In this document: positions 22,907-33,055 of the stretch, one piece after another
Layout: each line of letters begins with the position of its first letter
Position numbering within the stretch: position 1 is the first letter of the stretch
Source of the DNA: Gammaproteobacteria bacterium
GTDB lineage: Bacteria; Pseudomonadota; Gammaproteobacteria; UBA6429; Thiohalophilaceae
Direction of reading: 5' to 3'
NCBI GenBank assembly: GCA_024275115.1
Contig: JAJRZT010000082.1
Coordinates: 146,069-210,068, forward strand
DNA length: 64,000 nt
The notes under the pieces: model-generated
Seen by the model: only the letters and a program-made list of their open reading frames with translations
Told to the model about the DNA's origin: nothing
The model's database searches: none
Program-made: the position numbers and the translations under genes

Positions 22907-25900
22907 ATTCGGTAAGCAGTACTTGTTCTATAATCCGTTTCATTTTTTCTCGATTAAAATCTTTTTCTATGGCGGCATCAAAGCCATGTTGTTGGCAGTT
23001 TGTCATTTCAGGACTAGCGAGATTACCACTTGATACAATAAGCTTTGCATGTGGATCGATTTCTCGTATCTTCTGTGCTATTTCTTTCCCGTTTATGCTA
23101 CCGGGAATAGATAAGTCCATTATAACAGCAGCAAAAGGGCAGTTGTTTTCAAGTGATTGTTGGTAGAGTGTTATTGCTTCATCTCCGTCACAGGAGGAGA
23201 CAGCTTGATAACCCAGCTTTTCTAAATTAAGTTTAAATAATTCACGTATATCTTCTTCATCATCCACGAGTAATATAGTTTGCATATCGGGTATTTCTTC
23301 TGTTTCCTGTTTGTTGGTTTGACGTAACAGATGGTGAACACGGGTAAGTAAGGTGTCCGATGTATAGGGTTTAAAAAGTATATTTTTTTCCAGTATTGGG
23401 TCGGCTTCTATATGGTGTCGGTTATCTGCAAAACCACTGACCATTTGAATTTTAACCTGAGGGTAATGCTGCTGTACATAAGACGCGAGCTGGTAACCAT
23501 CCATGTTAGGCATAATAACGTCTGTTATAATTAAATCAACAGATTCTTTATTGAGTAATTTAATCGCTTGTTGCCCATCACTGGCAGTGAACACGTTAAA
23601 GCCAAATGAAACCAGTATAGTGTGTGCAAGTTTTCTTATTGTTTCTTCATCATCTACGACGAGCAAGGTTGCATTGACTGGCGTTTCTTTATGATTTGTA
23701 TAGCTGTCAGGTATTTCTGATTTAGTGACAACCTGTGTGCTTTTTGGAAAATAAAGAACAAACCGGCTACCATGCTCAAGTTCGGAGTAGACGTGGATTG
23801 CACCATTGCTGCGCTGCATAAATCCATATACCTGGCTTAAGCCCAGTCCGGTGCCTCGGTGGCCTTTGGTGGTGAAGAAAGGATCAAATATTTTCTGCTT
23901 TGTTTCATCGCTCATACCATGACCTGTATCAGAAAAACTAAGTGATATGTATTCCCCTGGCTTTAGTTTTAGCAGGTGTGCATCGACAGGTTTGATCTGT
24001 TCATTGTGTGTTTTTATTGTCAGTTGGCCGCTACCTTCAATCGCATGCATCGCATTAATACAAATATTAAGAATGGTGTCTTCCAGTTCATCTTCATCAA
24101 TTGATATTGGCCATAAATCTTCTGCAAGTTCATATTTAAGTTTGATTCGCGCGGTAAGACTCTTCTTGAGTATATTTATTTCATCTTCTAATAAAGTATT
24201 TACATTGACAACTTTTGTGTCGGCCGGTTTTTGCCGGGCAAAGGATAAAAGTTTCTTAGTGAGTTTGCTGCCACGTTCACCTGCACGATGAATCTCATTT
24301 GCATATTTTGCCAGTTTTGGTTGCTCGCTTAGCTTGTCTTCTAATAAATCCGCGTAGCCAAGAATAACACCCAGCATATTGTTATAGTCGTGTGCGATAC
24401 CGCCAGTGAGTTTACCTAGTGCATCCATTTTCTGGCTGCGGCGCAGTGTTTCTTCTATCTGGATTTGTTGCGTAATATCCTGAATAGTGCCTGTTGAGCG
24501 TATTGGGCCACCTTCATTATTATAAAATGTTCGACCTCGTTCCTCGACATGCTTGATTCTTCCATCCGGCATGCGTAAGCGGTGAATTATTGTATATGGT
24601 ATTTTGTTTTGTATGGATTCGTTGTAAGTTGCAGTGACTTTTTCACGGTCATCGGGATGGATTGTGTTAATAAATGTTTCGTAGGTTGCTGTAAATTTAT
24701 CGGGGTCAATTTCAAAAATACGGTAGGTTTCATCTGACCATTTTAGAACGTTGTTTATTAAATCCAGTTCCCAATTACCAATGTGTGTCATACGTTGTGC
24801 TTCGGCGAGTTGCTGTTCGCTAATGCGCACGGCGGCTTCTGCTTCTTTGCGTTCTGTTATGTCGGTTATACTGCCTATATACCCAATAATTTCGCCGCTT
24901 TCATTTTTATTTGCTTGTGCTATGCCTAATACCCAGTAATCATTGTCGCCTTGTTGAAAGCGATATTCACATTTAAAGGGGATACCTTCGGTTATTAATT
25001 TCTCCCAGGCACTAAAAACACGTTGCCGATCATCAGGGTGCAATGTTTTTGTCCAGCCATCATTACTCGCATCTTCCACTGCAACACCGGTAATTTCACT
25101 CCATTTGGCATTAACATATAAACACCGCCCCTCTTCATTAGTATAATAAATGCCAACCGGTGCGATGGTTGCAAGTGCCTGATATTTTTGTTCGCTAATA
25201 TTGGCGGCTTGGCGTAATTTATATTGCTCTGTTACATCATTAAATACGAGAACCATACCTAATATAGTATTGCCATCTTTTATTGGTGCTGCTGAATCGG
25301 CAATTTTATACTGCGTGCCGTCTTTGGCTATTAATGTGGTGTGATTACTCAGGTACACCGTTTCGCCATTCGCCATGACTTTATCAATGGGGTTCTTAAT
25401 GGGCTCATGTGTTATGGCATTAATAACGGTGAAGATTTTTTTTACAGATAGCCCATGAGCTTCGTTAATTGACCAGCCTGTGAGTCGCTCCGCGACTGGA
25501 TTCATGCGGGTGACATTTCCTTCTTTATCAGTTGTGATCACGGCATCGCCAATACTGTCCAGTGTTTGAGCAAGGTATTGTCGTTGTTGATTGACTTCGT
25601 TAACTTGCTCTCGGAAACGGATATGCATTTCATTAATAGAATCGACAAGGGTATCGAATTCATCAGCTTTTTTGGGTGCTCTGTCGAGATGCAGCGGCTT
25701 GCGGGTTAATAGCAGGTTATGTGTTTTTATAAATTCTGAAATACGTGTCAGGTGTCGTGTAATTAAATGATAAAACAGAAAATAGATAAAAATAGCTACC
25801 AGTGATGTCTTTACGGCATTGGATACAAGGATAATCCAGACCTTGTCATAGAGTCGTTGATAGACTCCGTTTAGACTGACTATAGCGGTAAGCTGGCCTA

Positions 25901-26279
25901 TATCCAGATTACGGTTGAGGTGTTGGTAGTGTATCGGGTAGCTGCGCTGGATGATGTTACCATTGGTTTTGTTGCCGGCTTGTGCCCAAATTTGTTCGCC
26001 ATCTCTTACTTCAACATATTGCATATCCCGTATTTTAAGAATACCTTCAATATTTGTTGTTAATAGTTTTCTGTTTGAAGCCCATAATGCTGCTGTAATA
26101 CTGTTTAAATGGACAGTTTCAATCTGTTCCAGTTCAGAATGAATGAGATCAATATCCGTATTGTAGTCGCGGTAAAGTTGTAGCACCGTTATTAACAGTG
26201 TAATAACGGTACTGAACAATACCGTATATACAATCAGACGGCGCGCAAGGGGGGATTTTGCGAGTTGAATGTTAAACAT
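22905..26279 (-). CDS. Hybrid sensor histidine kinase (periplasmic sensor, PAS repeats, HisKA, HATPase, two REC domains)
   Basis: Two TM, multiple PAS/PAC, GGIAHDYNNMLGVILGYADLL, GTGLGLSQVYG, two receiver domains (VVDDEET..., LVDDEED...). Confidence 0.94.
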   Translation of the reverse strand: MFNIQLAKSPLARRLIVYTVLFSTVITLLITVLQLYRDYNTDIDLIHSELEQIETVHLNSITAALWASNRKLLTTNIEGILKIRDMQYVEVRDGEQIWAQAGNKTNGNIIQRSYPIHYQHLNRNLDIGQLTAIVSLNGVYQRLYDKVWIILVSNAVKTSLVAIFIYFLFYHLITRHLTRISEFIKTHNLLLTRKPLHLDRAPKKADEFDTLVDSINEMHIRFREQVNEVNQQRQYLAQTLDSIGDAVITTDKEGNVTRMNPVAERLTGWSINEAHGLSVKKIFTVINAITHEPIKNPIDKVMANGETVYLSNHTTLIAKDGTQYKIADSAAPIKDGNTILGMVLVFNDVTEQYKLRQAANISEQKYQALATIAPVGIYYTNEEGRCLYVNAKWSEITGVAVEDASNDGWTKTLHPDDRQRVFSAWEKLITEGIPFKCEYRFQQGDNDYWVLGIAQANKNESGEIIGYIGSITDITERKEAEAAVRISEQQLAEAQRMTHIGNWELDLINNVLKWSDETYRIFEIDPDKFTATYETFINTIHPDDREKVTATYNESIQNKIPYTIIHRLRMPDGRIKHVEERGRTFYNNEGGPIRSTGTIQDITQQIQIEETLRRSQKMDALGKLTGGIAHDYNNMLGVILGYADLLEDKLSEQPKLAKYANEIHRAGERGSKLTKKLLSFARQKPADTKVVNVNTLLEDEINILKKSLTARIKLKYELAEDLWPISIDEDELEDTILNICINAMHAIEGSGQLTIKTHNEQIKPVDAHLLKLKPGEYISLSFSDTGHGMSDETKQKIFDPFFTTKGHRGTGLGLSQVYGFMQRSNGAIHVYSELEHGSRFVLYFPKSTQVVTKSEIPDSYTNHKETPVNATLLVVDDEETIRKLAHTILVSFGFNVFTASDGQQAIKLLNKESVDLIITDVIMPNMDGYQLASYVQQHYPQVKIQMVSGFADNRHHIEADPILEKNILFKPYTSDTLLTRVHHLLRQTNKQETEEIPDMQTILLVDDEEDIRELFKLNLEKLGYQAVSSCDGDEAITLYQQSLENNCPFAAVIMDLSIPGSINGKEIAQKIREIDPHAKLIVSSGNLASPEMTNCQQHGFDAAIEKDFNREKMKRIIEQVLLTE

Positions 26280-26284
26280 AGTAT

Positions 26285-27046
26285 TCAGGGTATAAGTGGT
26301 TTTAATATTTCATTAAACATTTTTTCTATCGTGCCATCATGTTTCATATTTTTAATTTTGGCAGCCAGTAATGGAACCAGCTTTTGATGTTTTTTGTGCA
26401 AGTAAGTGTATAAAGGGGTGCTCATTAGCGGTGGTTCCAGTAGCTTGATATCGGTTATCCTGGATTTTTTCAAGTAGCCTAGCCCGGCCCAACGCTCATA
26501 ACCCACAAAGTCAGCACGATTTTTTTTCAGCATCGTGAACATTTGTTCTACATTGTCAGTTTTAATCAGGTTCGCTTTTTTGTTTAAATTTATTTCAAAT
26601 ACTTTCCATCCTGTAATAATAGACACTGAGTGCGAGCCAATACTGTTCCAGCCCCGCACTTTAAATGATTTTAAATTTTTGGCAAATAGCACCACATCCA
26701 TATCCATTATTTTTTCTGGCACCTGAATCAGGTTGGGATATTTTTTCTGTAAACCATTAATGCGCAGCAGGTCACCATCGTCAAGGCCTTTGTTGGCATT
26801 AATCAGGGCTCGTTCTGCGGGTAGGCGAACAGTTTCCAGTTTGTAACCAATGCGCCTGAACGCTTCCCCCAGAACTTTATCACCAAAGCCGGTTTGGGCG
26901 TCGTTGCTAATGGGGTGACTAAAGCCGGTATTAATCACAATGCGTTGTTGGGCAAAAGCAGCGGTGTCTGCAAAGTAAAACACCAGGCTGAGTGTTAATT
27001 GAATAAAGAGACTTGCAGATATTAAATTATTTTTAAGAGTATTCAT
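26285..27046 (-). CDS. Periplasmic solute-binding protein family 3 (SBP_bac_3-like)
   Basis: Signal peptide, GFGDKVLGEAFRRIGYKLETVRLPAERALINANKGLDDGDLLRI; lies between EAL regulator and hybrid kinase. Confidence 0.82.
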   Translation of the reverse strand: MNTLKNNLISASLFIQLTLSLVFYFADTAAFAQQRIVINTGFSHPISNDAQTGFGDKVLGEAFRRIGYKLETVRLPAERALINANKGLDDGDLLRINGLQKKYPNLIQVPEKIMDMDVVLFAKNLKSFKVRGWNSIGSHSVSIITGWKVFEINLNKKANLIKTDNVEQMFTMLKKNRADFVGYERWAGLGYLKKSRITDIKLLEPPLMSTPLYTYLHKKHQKLVPLLAAKIKNMKHDGTIEKMFNEILKPLIP

Positions 27047-28229
27047 TTTTTATTACCGATTGTTTATTTTTGTTTATCCATTGAATAAGTGCATCGTCAT
27101 GCATGGGTTTTGCTATTAGATAACCTTGTGCAATATCACAACCCAGTGTTTGCAGTTCGTTCCATATTTCCTGGGTTTCAACGCCTTCGGCAACCAGTTT
27201 CATTCCCAGCATCTGGCCGAGCATAATGCATATTTTTACAATAACCATTGCTTCACTGTCTTCCAGCATTTGCATAATAAAACTTTGATCAATTTTAAGT
27301 TCTGTAAAGGGCATTTTATACAAATGTGTCAGGGATGAATAACCCGTGCCAAAGTCATCAATGGATAAAGCAAAGCCTTTCATTCTTAAGCGATTAAGCA
27401 CATCCAGTGACGAAGTAAGATCGCCCATAACGGCATTTTCTGTGATTTCCAGAGTGATTTTTTTGGGATCAATCGCGTGTTTATCGGTAAGTTCTTTTAA
27501 TTGTTCAGGCAAGCTTAAACTGGTAATGTTTTCTGCGGAGACATTAATAGAAACATTAATATTAATAGCTTCAGCCTGCCAGTGCCGGGATTGCTCAACG
27601 GCTAACCGAATTACTTCTTCTGTTAAGGGTTCAATTAAACCACTTTGTTCAGCGAGGCCAATAAATTGATCCGGATAAATAATGCCATCTTCAGGACTTT
27701 GCCAGCGTACCAGGGCTTCTACGCCATGTAAGTCCCCTGTTTTCATATTAATTTGTGGCTGGTAATAAAGTACTAGCTGGTGTTGGTGAATGGCTTGTTC
27801 CAGTTCAAGAGCAGAAACCGAATTTTTTGTAAGCGCTGGTTGCTGTATTTGTTCAGATTGTGGTTTTATATTAGTGAGTGTTGTAGCAAATTCCTGAATG
27901 GACATGGGCTTTGTTAAACTGGCTAAAACCTTAAAGCGATGAGCTTCGGCCAGTTGTTGTGCTGAATGCAATACGCGTGAATCAAAACCACTGACCAGGA
28001 TGAGTAACAGGTTGATTTTTCTTTTAGCCAGCGCTCGGATAACTTCAATGCCATCCATTTCCGGCATATTAAGATCCAGAACTAAAACACTGCCCTGTAA
28101 TATATCATCTTGCAGAAAGGTGATGGGATTTTGCTCGGCCGTGACTTCCCAGCCAATATTGGATGCTACTTCGGCGAGCAATGTTGCATATTGCTCATCG
28201 TCATCGAGAATATAAAGTTTTAGTGCCAT
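27033..28229 (-). CDS. Response regulator with EAL (c-di-GMP phosphodiesterase) domain
   Basis: REC (LYILDDDEQYA ... VLDLNMPEMDG) plus EAL (GVEALVRWQ ... DDFGTGYSSLTHLYKMPFTELKIDQSFI). Confidence 0.93.
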   Translation of the reverse strand: MALKLYILDDDEQYATLLAEVASNIGWEVTAEQNPITFLQDDILQGSVLVLDLNMPEMDGIEVIRALAKRKINLLLILVSGFDSRVLHSAQQLAEAHRFKVLASLTKPMSIQEFATTLTNIKPQSEQIQQPALTKNSVSALELEQAIHQHQLVLYYQPQINMKTGDLHGVEALVRWQSPEDGIIYPDQFIGLAEQSGLIEPLTEEVIRLAVEQSRHWQAEAININVSINVSAENITSLSLPEQLKELTDKHAIDPKKITLEITENAVMGDLTSSLDVLNRLRMKGFALSIDDFGTGYSSLTHLYKMPFTELKIDQSFIMQMLEDSEAMVIVKICIMLGQMLGMKLVAEGVETQEIWNELQTLGCDIAQGYLIAKPMHDDALIQWINKNKQSVIKNEYS

Positions 28230-28472
28230 AAGCCATTAAGTTTTAATTCTTTTGTTTAAGCCTAACATGAATGTTCTGTTTAGGCAGAACGTAGGGAGTT
28301 TAATAAAGGGGAATTTTTCTTTATTGTTACTATTTTAGCATATCTGGATTTAAGGGGTAGAATGTAGTTAGTCCAGGGACTTTTTGTGGTATTCTACGCG
28401 CGATAAAACTCAGGTATATACTCCCTGATTTTGTTATTTGCCACTATTTATATTAATGGTATAACCAGTTTA

Positions 28473-28590
28473 TGGTAGTTTGTATGGGTTCCCTCGCGAC
28501 GATAAACCGCAAACCCCGCCAGGCCCGGAAGGGAGCAACGGTAGTGGTGGATTCGGGTGCCGAGGTGTAGCTCGTACAGACTGCCACCCA
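28473..28590 (+). ncRNA. ffs: Signal recognition particle RNA (4.5S)
   Basis: Conserved GCCAGGCCCGGAAGGGAGCAAC...GTGCCGAGGTGTAGC core; distal stem TGGTAGTTTGTA / TACAGACTGCCA pairs (with G-U); immediately before dnaX. Confidence 0.92.
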
Positions 28591-28738
28591 ATATCCTTTT
28601 AAAACAATTACTTATACAGTAATGCTGTGTGCTGGACTGGGTAATGGTGGCATTAATGACTGGGATCGGAGCCAAGAAGTCGCTAGAATGGGGCTTTGAG
28701 TTTGTTGCTTAACCTTCATAGCGAGTTTTAGAGTCTAT

Positions 28739-30418
28739 ATGAGTTATCTGGCCTTAGCGCGTAAATGGCGCCCAAAAAAATTCAGTGAAATGGTCGGGCA
28801 GGAGCATGTTTTACGTGCCTTAATTAATGCACTTGATGCCGACAGATTGCACCATGCTTTTTTATTTACCGGCACACGCGGTGTGGGTAAAACAACCATT
28901 GCGCGTATTTTAGCAAAGTCGATTAATTGTGAGCAGGGTATTAGTTCGACACCGTGTGGTGTATGTTCCACTTGTAAAGAAGTGGATGAAGGTCGTTTTG
29001 TTGATTTAATTGAAGTGGATGCGGCTTCGCGCACAAAAGTGGAAGACACCCGTGATCTGCTCGACAACGTTCAGTATGCGCCTACCCGTGGCCGTTATAA
29101 AGTCTATTTAATTGACGAAGTGCATATGCTCTCTGCGAGTAGTTTTAATGCCTTGTTGAAAACACTAGAAGAACCCCCCCCTCACGTCAAATTTCTATTC
29201 GCAACAACCGATCCACAAAAATTACCGGTCACCATTTTATCGCGTTGCCTGCAATTTAATTTACGCCGCCTTTCGGTTGAACGTATTTCTGATTATTTAC
29301 ACAGCCTGCTGGACAAAGAAAACATTCCGTATGAAGACGGGGCATGTAAACAACTGGCTATTGCCGCTGATGGCAGTATGCGGGATGGCTTAAGCTTACT
29401 TGATCAGTCTATCGCTTACGGTGCGGGTACCATTAAACTTGATGATGTGGCGGCCATGTTAGGCAGTTTTGATCGCCACCTTGTTATTAATCTGGTAGAA
29501 AAACTGCTTGCGCAGGATGCCCTCGCTGTAATGACCTTACTGGCTAAAATAAATGAGCAAGTACCGGATTTAAACGGGGTGCTGGATGCGATTTTAAACT
29601 TATTACATGGTATTGCCCTGTACCAGCAAGTACCGGATGCCTGTGATGCAATGTTAGATGAACAAGGCCTTGCTTTAGCAACCATCGAAGCCCTGGCAAT
29701 AACAGCCAGTGCTGAAGAAATACAGCTTTTTTATCAGATTGGTTTAACCGGTCAACGGGATTTAAAACTGGCACCGAGCATACGCAGTGGTCTGGAAATG
29801 GTGTTATTACGGATGTTGGCATTTAGACCCGCATCGGCTTCTGATACAGGCATTTCGAAAACAATAAATCAGCCTATTGCACAGCAACAGCAAGTGACTG
29901 AAAATAAAACCAGAGAAGCGGTTACCGAGAAAAAAGAATCGCCTGTGACGGTAGAGCCGACTACTCTGGATACGGAAGCGATTAAAGAAGTTATAGCGCC
30001 ACTATATAACAAAACTGCGCAACAGGGTTCCCTTAGTATGAACTCTCCCTGGCATGAAATTGTTGCAGCGATGAATATTGAGGGTATGGATAAGCAGGTT
30101 GCTGAGCAATGTGTAGTTATTCAGGTAAACAACACAGCCATTGACCTGGCTTTAGCACCGGCAAACGCCCCATTTTTTAACAAAGATCGTGAACTGCGAA
30201 TACAGCAGTCATTACAAAATTTATTAGGTGCCGATGTATCGCTAAGCATTAAGATGGAAGAAGCGGCAGGAGAATCACCTTCTGCAAGAGCGCAGCGTAT
30301 AGAGAAGGAAAAAGTGGCCTCGGCTGAAGCGATTATCGAAGAAGATGCCGATGTCAAATCACTGCTTGATGCCTTTGGTGGGCATCTTGAACCTGACTCA
30401 GTACAACCCCGTGAATAA
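28739..30418 (+). CDS. dnaX: DNA polymerase III subunit tau/gamma
   Basis: YLALARKWRPKKFSEMVGQEHVLRAL, GTRGVGKTT, zinc-binding cysteines. Confidence 0.97.
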   Translation: MSYLALARKWRPKKFSEMVGQEHVLRALINALDADRLHHAFLFTGTRGVGKTTIARILAKSINCEQGISSTPCGVCSTCKEVDEGRFVDLIEVDAASRTKVEDTRDLLDNVQYAPTRGRYKVYLIDEVHMLSASSFNALLKTLEEPPPHVKFLFATTDPQKLPVTILSRCLQFNLRRLSVERISDYLHSLLDKENIPYEDGACKQLAIAADGSMRDGLSLLDQSIAYGAGTIKLDDVAAMLGSFDRHLVINLVEKLLAQDALAVMTLLAKINEQVPDLNGVLDAILNLLHGIALYQQVPDACDAMLDEQGLALATIEALAITASAEEIQLFYQIGLTGQRDLKLAPSIRSGLEMVLLRMLAFRPASASDTGISKTINQPIAQQQQVTENKTREAVTEKKESPVTVEPTTLDTEAIKEVIAPLYNKTAQQGSLSMNSPWHEIVAAMNIEGMDKQVAEQCVVIQVNNTAIDLALAPANAPFFNKDRELRIQQSLQNLLGADVSLSIKMEEAAGESPSARAQRIEKEKVASAEAIIEEDADVKSLLDAFGGHLEPDSVQPRE

Positions 30419-30448
30419 ATACCCTATTAAAAAATGAGGAATGAATAA

Positions 30449-30772
30449 ATGAAAGGCGGAATTGGAAATTTAATGAAGCAAGCGCAAAAAATGCAGGAAG
30501 ATATGCAAAAAGCGCAGGAAGAAATGGGCAATATCGAAGTCACTGGCCAATCCGGTGGCGGGCTGGTTAAAGTAACAATGACGTGTAAACATGATGTTAA
30601 ACGTATTGAAATTGATGACAGCCTGGTCGGTGACGATAAAGATATGCTCGAAGATTTAGTTGCAGCGGCCATGAACGATGCGGTGCGTAATGTTGAAAAA
30701 ACAACGCAGGATAAATTCTCCGGCTTAACCGCCGGGATGAACTTACCTGCAGGTTTTAAAATGCCATTTTAA
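30449..30772 (+). CDS. ybaB: YbaB/EbfC nucleoid-associated protein
   Basis: [45 protein letters not shown]; dnaX-ybaB-recR synteny. Confidence 0.96.
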   Translation: MKGGIGNLMKQAQKMQEDMQKAQEEMGNIEVTGQSGGGLVKVTMTCKHDVKRIEIDDSLVGDDKDMLEDLVAAAMNDAVRNVEKTTQDKFSGLTAGMNLPAGFKMPF

Positions 30773-30791
30773 AAAATGGTATTTTAGATCT

Positions 30792-31397
30792 ATGTCGTAC
30801 AGCCCACTTATTGGCCAGCTTATTAGTGCGTTAAAACGCTTGCCGGGTGTCGGCCAGAAATCTGCCCAGCGTATGGCGTTTTATTTATTACAACATGACA
30901 AGCAAGGCGCAATGCAGATTTCACAATCGTTAGCCTCGGCCATTGAGTTAGTGGGTGAATGCTCTCAATGCCGGGTGTTATCCGAGTCTGAGTTGTGTGA
31001 AGTTTGCAATAATCCCAAACGCAGCCAACAGCAGGTTTGTGTTGTTGAATCACCTTCTGATGTGCAGGCATTTGAACAGTCGACACATTATGCTGGCCGT
31101 TATTTTGTTTTAATGGGGCATTTATCTCCCCTCGATGGTGTCGGCCCCCATGAAATTGGCCTGGATATTTTCGCTAAACAATTAGACGATGGTGAAATTA
31201 CTGAAGTGATTCTGGCAACTAACCCCACGGTCGAAGGTGAAGCAACCGCCCATTATATTTCTGAAATGACAAACAAACGAAATATAAAAACAACACGTAT
31301 TGCACACGGTGTGCCTATCGGCGGTGAGTTGGAATATGTTAATGGTTCAACTTTGTCGCATGCGCTGGATGGGCGCAGTGTTGTTTCGGTTGATTAA
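30792..31397 (+). CDS. recR: Recombination mediator RecR
   Basis: [17 protein letters not shown], Cys4 zinc site, Toprim domain. Confidence 0.97.
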   Translation: MSYSPLIGQLISALKRLPGVGQKSAQRMAFYLLQHDKQGAMQISQSLASAIELVGECSQCRVLSESELCEVCNNPKRSQQQVCVVESPSDVQAFEQSTHYAGRYFVLMGHLSPLDGVGPHEIGLDIFAKQLDDGEITEVILATNPTVEGEATAHYISEMTNKRNIKTTRIAHGVPIGGELEYVNGSTLSHALDGRSVVSVD

Positions 31398-31407
31398 CCC
31401 CGAAATA

Positions 31408-32874
31408 CTATTCCCGAAGATGTAATGAGTCAAGTTGCTCCATTGCTGCAATGGCACTGGTACAAAGCGATTTAAATAAACGATAACTGATATCGTCTAC
31501 CTGGCAATCAACCGTGTGCCGGTCGGCATAAAAAAGTCCAATTTCTTCACCCTTTACAAAAATTGACATAGCAAGAAATGAGTTGGTCACGACGAGTTGT
31601 TTAAAGTCTTTGGGTATTAATTCCCAGAAGGTGCTGCGTGTTTTATTATTGATAACAATGGCCTGTGTTTTTTGCATGAGACGACCAAATAAATTTTCTT
31701 TACGCAGCTTTATAGTAAATCGATTAAACACCGGATCGTTGTCAGCTCCCTTAATAGAGTAAGGGATCATCGTTTGTTTTTCGGTATTTCTTGTTGCAAA
31801 AACAACCCGGTTTAACCCAATGCCATCGTGCATGCCTTGTAGAGTAAGATGAATAAGTTCTTTTAGTGTGCGTTTAGTTTCTGAGTTTTCTATATTAGCT
31901 ATTATATTTGTAAGGACATCTCTTTGTGGTATAAGGCAAATATCGGCATGTTCGTTCGGGTTTTTTGCCTGAATGGTTTCTTCTTCCAGTGGATCATCTA
32001 ACATAGGCAACAAGGCGGCGGCAGATAATACGCCGTAAAAATTTGTCTGGCGGGCTACGTCAACGGCAAGTTTGTGGTTTGCAGTGGCTATTTCTGCAAT
32101 GGGAATATCTAAAAAATCAGCAATTTGGTTTTGAATGACCTGCGTTTTGCCACCATGCCAGTCAACGGCAGCACTGCGTGCAAGCTGAACGGCCAGCATC
32201 ACGCTGTAAGCACGCGGGTATTTCGCATTTTCGGGCTTGAGTGCTTCCAGTGCCAGACTGGGCAATTCCCATTTTCTTGCGAGCTCATAGCTAAGTTGGT
32301 TAATGGCAAAGCCAAGTACAAGGTACTGGGCTTCTTCACTCGCAATTTGTCGTCGCCTTCTTAAGCGGTCAATTTCTGCAAGTTTATCCGGGTAAATCAT
32401 TGCCAGCGCCATTTCACCAATAAAGTGTATTTGCGTCGCCACAAATATTTCATCCGTGTTCATATCACGGCGATAGCGCGCCCATTCTGTGGCCTGCTCG
32501 GCAGCATGATAGGCGCGGCTAAAGGTTGTGAGTAAACGGTGTTTGGCGGGATCTTTTAATGTTTTATCTAAATTGGGTAATTTAGCCGGGAGCAGGCTCA
32601 CCTGCTCGATACCAAGCATCATTAAAGCCTGAGAAGTAGAGGTAATTTCACTTCGTAAACTGCTATTCGATTTGGTATTGCAAACGCGTAATAAATAGAG
32701 GGTCAGGCCTGGGTCACGATTTACGATATGTGTTATTTCTTCTGTTTTTGTATCATCTTTCGTGCAAGCTCTTTTTAAGGCAATAATCGTCCTTTCCATG
32801 ACCGGGAAATGGTGGTTTCCAATCTTTGCCAGAATATCCTGCAAAACATCGGCTGTACGGGTTTGTTGTAACAT
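31408..32874 (-). CDS. HDOD domain signalling protein
   Basis: HDOD features (FPVMERTIIALKRACTKDD...ITHIVNRDPGLTLYLLRVCNT). Confidence 0.82.
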   Translation of the reverse strand: MLQQTRTADVLQDILAKIGNHHFPVMERTIIALKRACTKDDTKTEEITHIVNRDPGLTLYLLRVCNTKSNSSLRSEITSTSQALMMLGIEQVSLLPAKLPNLDKTLKDPAKHRLLTTFSRAYHAAEQATEWARYRRDMNTDEIFVATQIHFIGEMALAMIYPDKLAEIDRLRRRRQIASEEAQYLVLGFAINQLSYELARKWELPSLALEALKPENAKYPRAYSVMLAVQLARSAAVDWHGGKTQVIQNQIADFLDIPIAEIATANHKLAVDVARQTNFYGVLSAAALLPMLDDPLEEETIQAKNPNEHADICLIPQRDVLTNIIANIENSETKRTLKELIHLTLQGMHDGIGLNRVVFATRNTEKQTMIPYSIKGADNDPVFNRFTIKLRKENLFGRLMQKTQAIVINNKTRSTFWELIPKDFKQLVVTNSFLAMSIFVKGEEIGLFYADRHTVDCQVDDISYRLFKSLCTSAIAAMEQLDSLHLRE

Positions 32875-32984
32875 TTGTTATTTCTAAAAATAATGAATCA
32901 CCTATTATATATCGGACAGATACCTGAATTACTTTAGTTTAAAACCGGGATATCGAAAAATTGCTATTAGTTATAAATATTTCC

Positions 32985-33011
32985 TCAAGTTTTAGCGGAT
33001 AAGGTCGATAT
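32985..33011 (+). promoter_or_regulatory. Candidate sigma-28 (FliA) promoter upstream of motA
   Basis: TCAAGTTT-N11-GTCGATAT versus consensus TAAAGTTT-N11-GCCGATAA, 45 bp before motA. Confidence 0.6.
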
Positions 33012-33055
33012 TTAAGGGAGAAATATCTGGAAAGAAGAATCGAAGGATAAAATAA

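Noticed and set aside
22647-23033. Plus-strand ORF starting [20 protein letters not shown]
   Set aside because: Translation of tRNA-Ser, the repeat unit and antisense of the hybrid kinase 3' end; not a plausible gene
29927-29938. A6 run in dnaX considered as the programmed -1 frameshift site for gamma
   Set aside because: The run reads GAG AAA AAA GAA in frame, not the A AAA AAG slippery register, and I saw no clear stimulatory hairpin; a -1 shift would end about 17 codons later, so it is possible but unsupported
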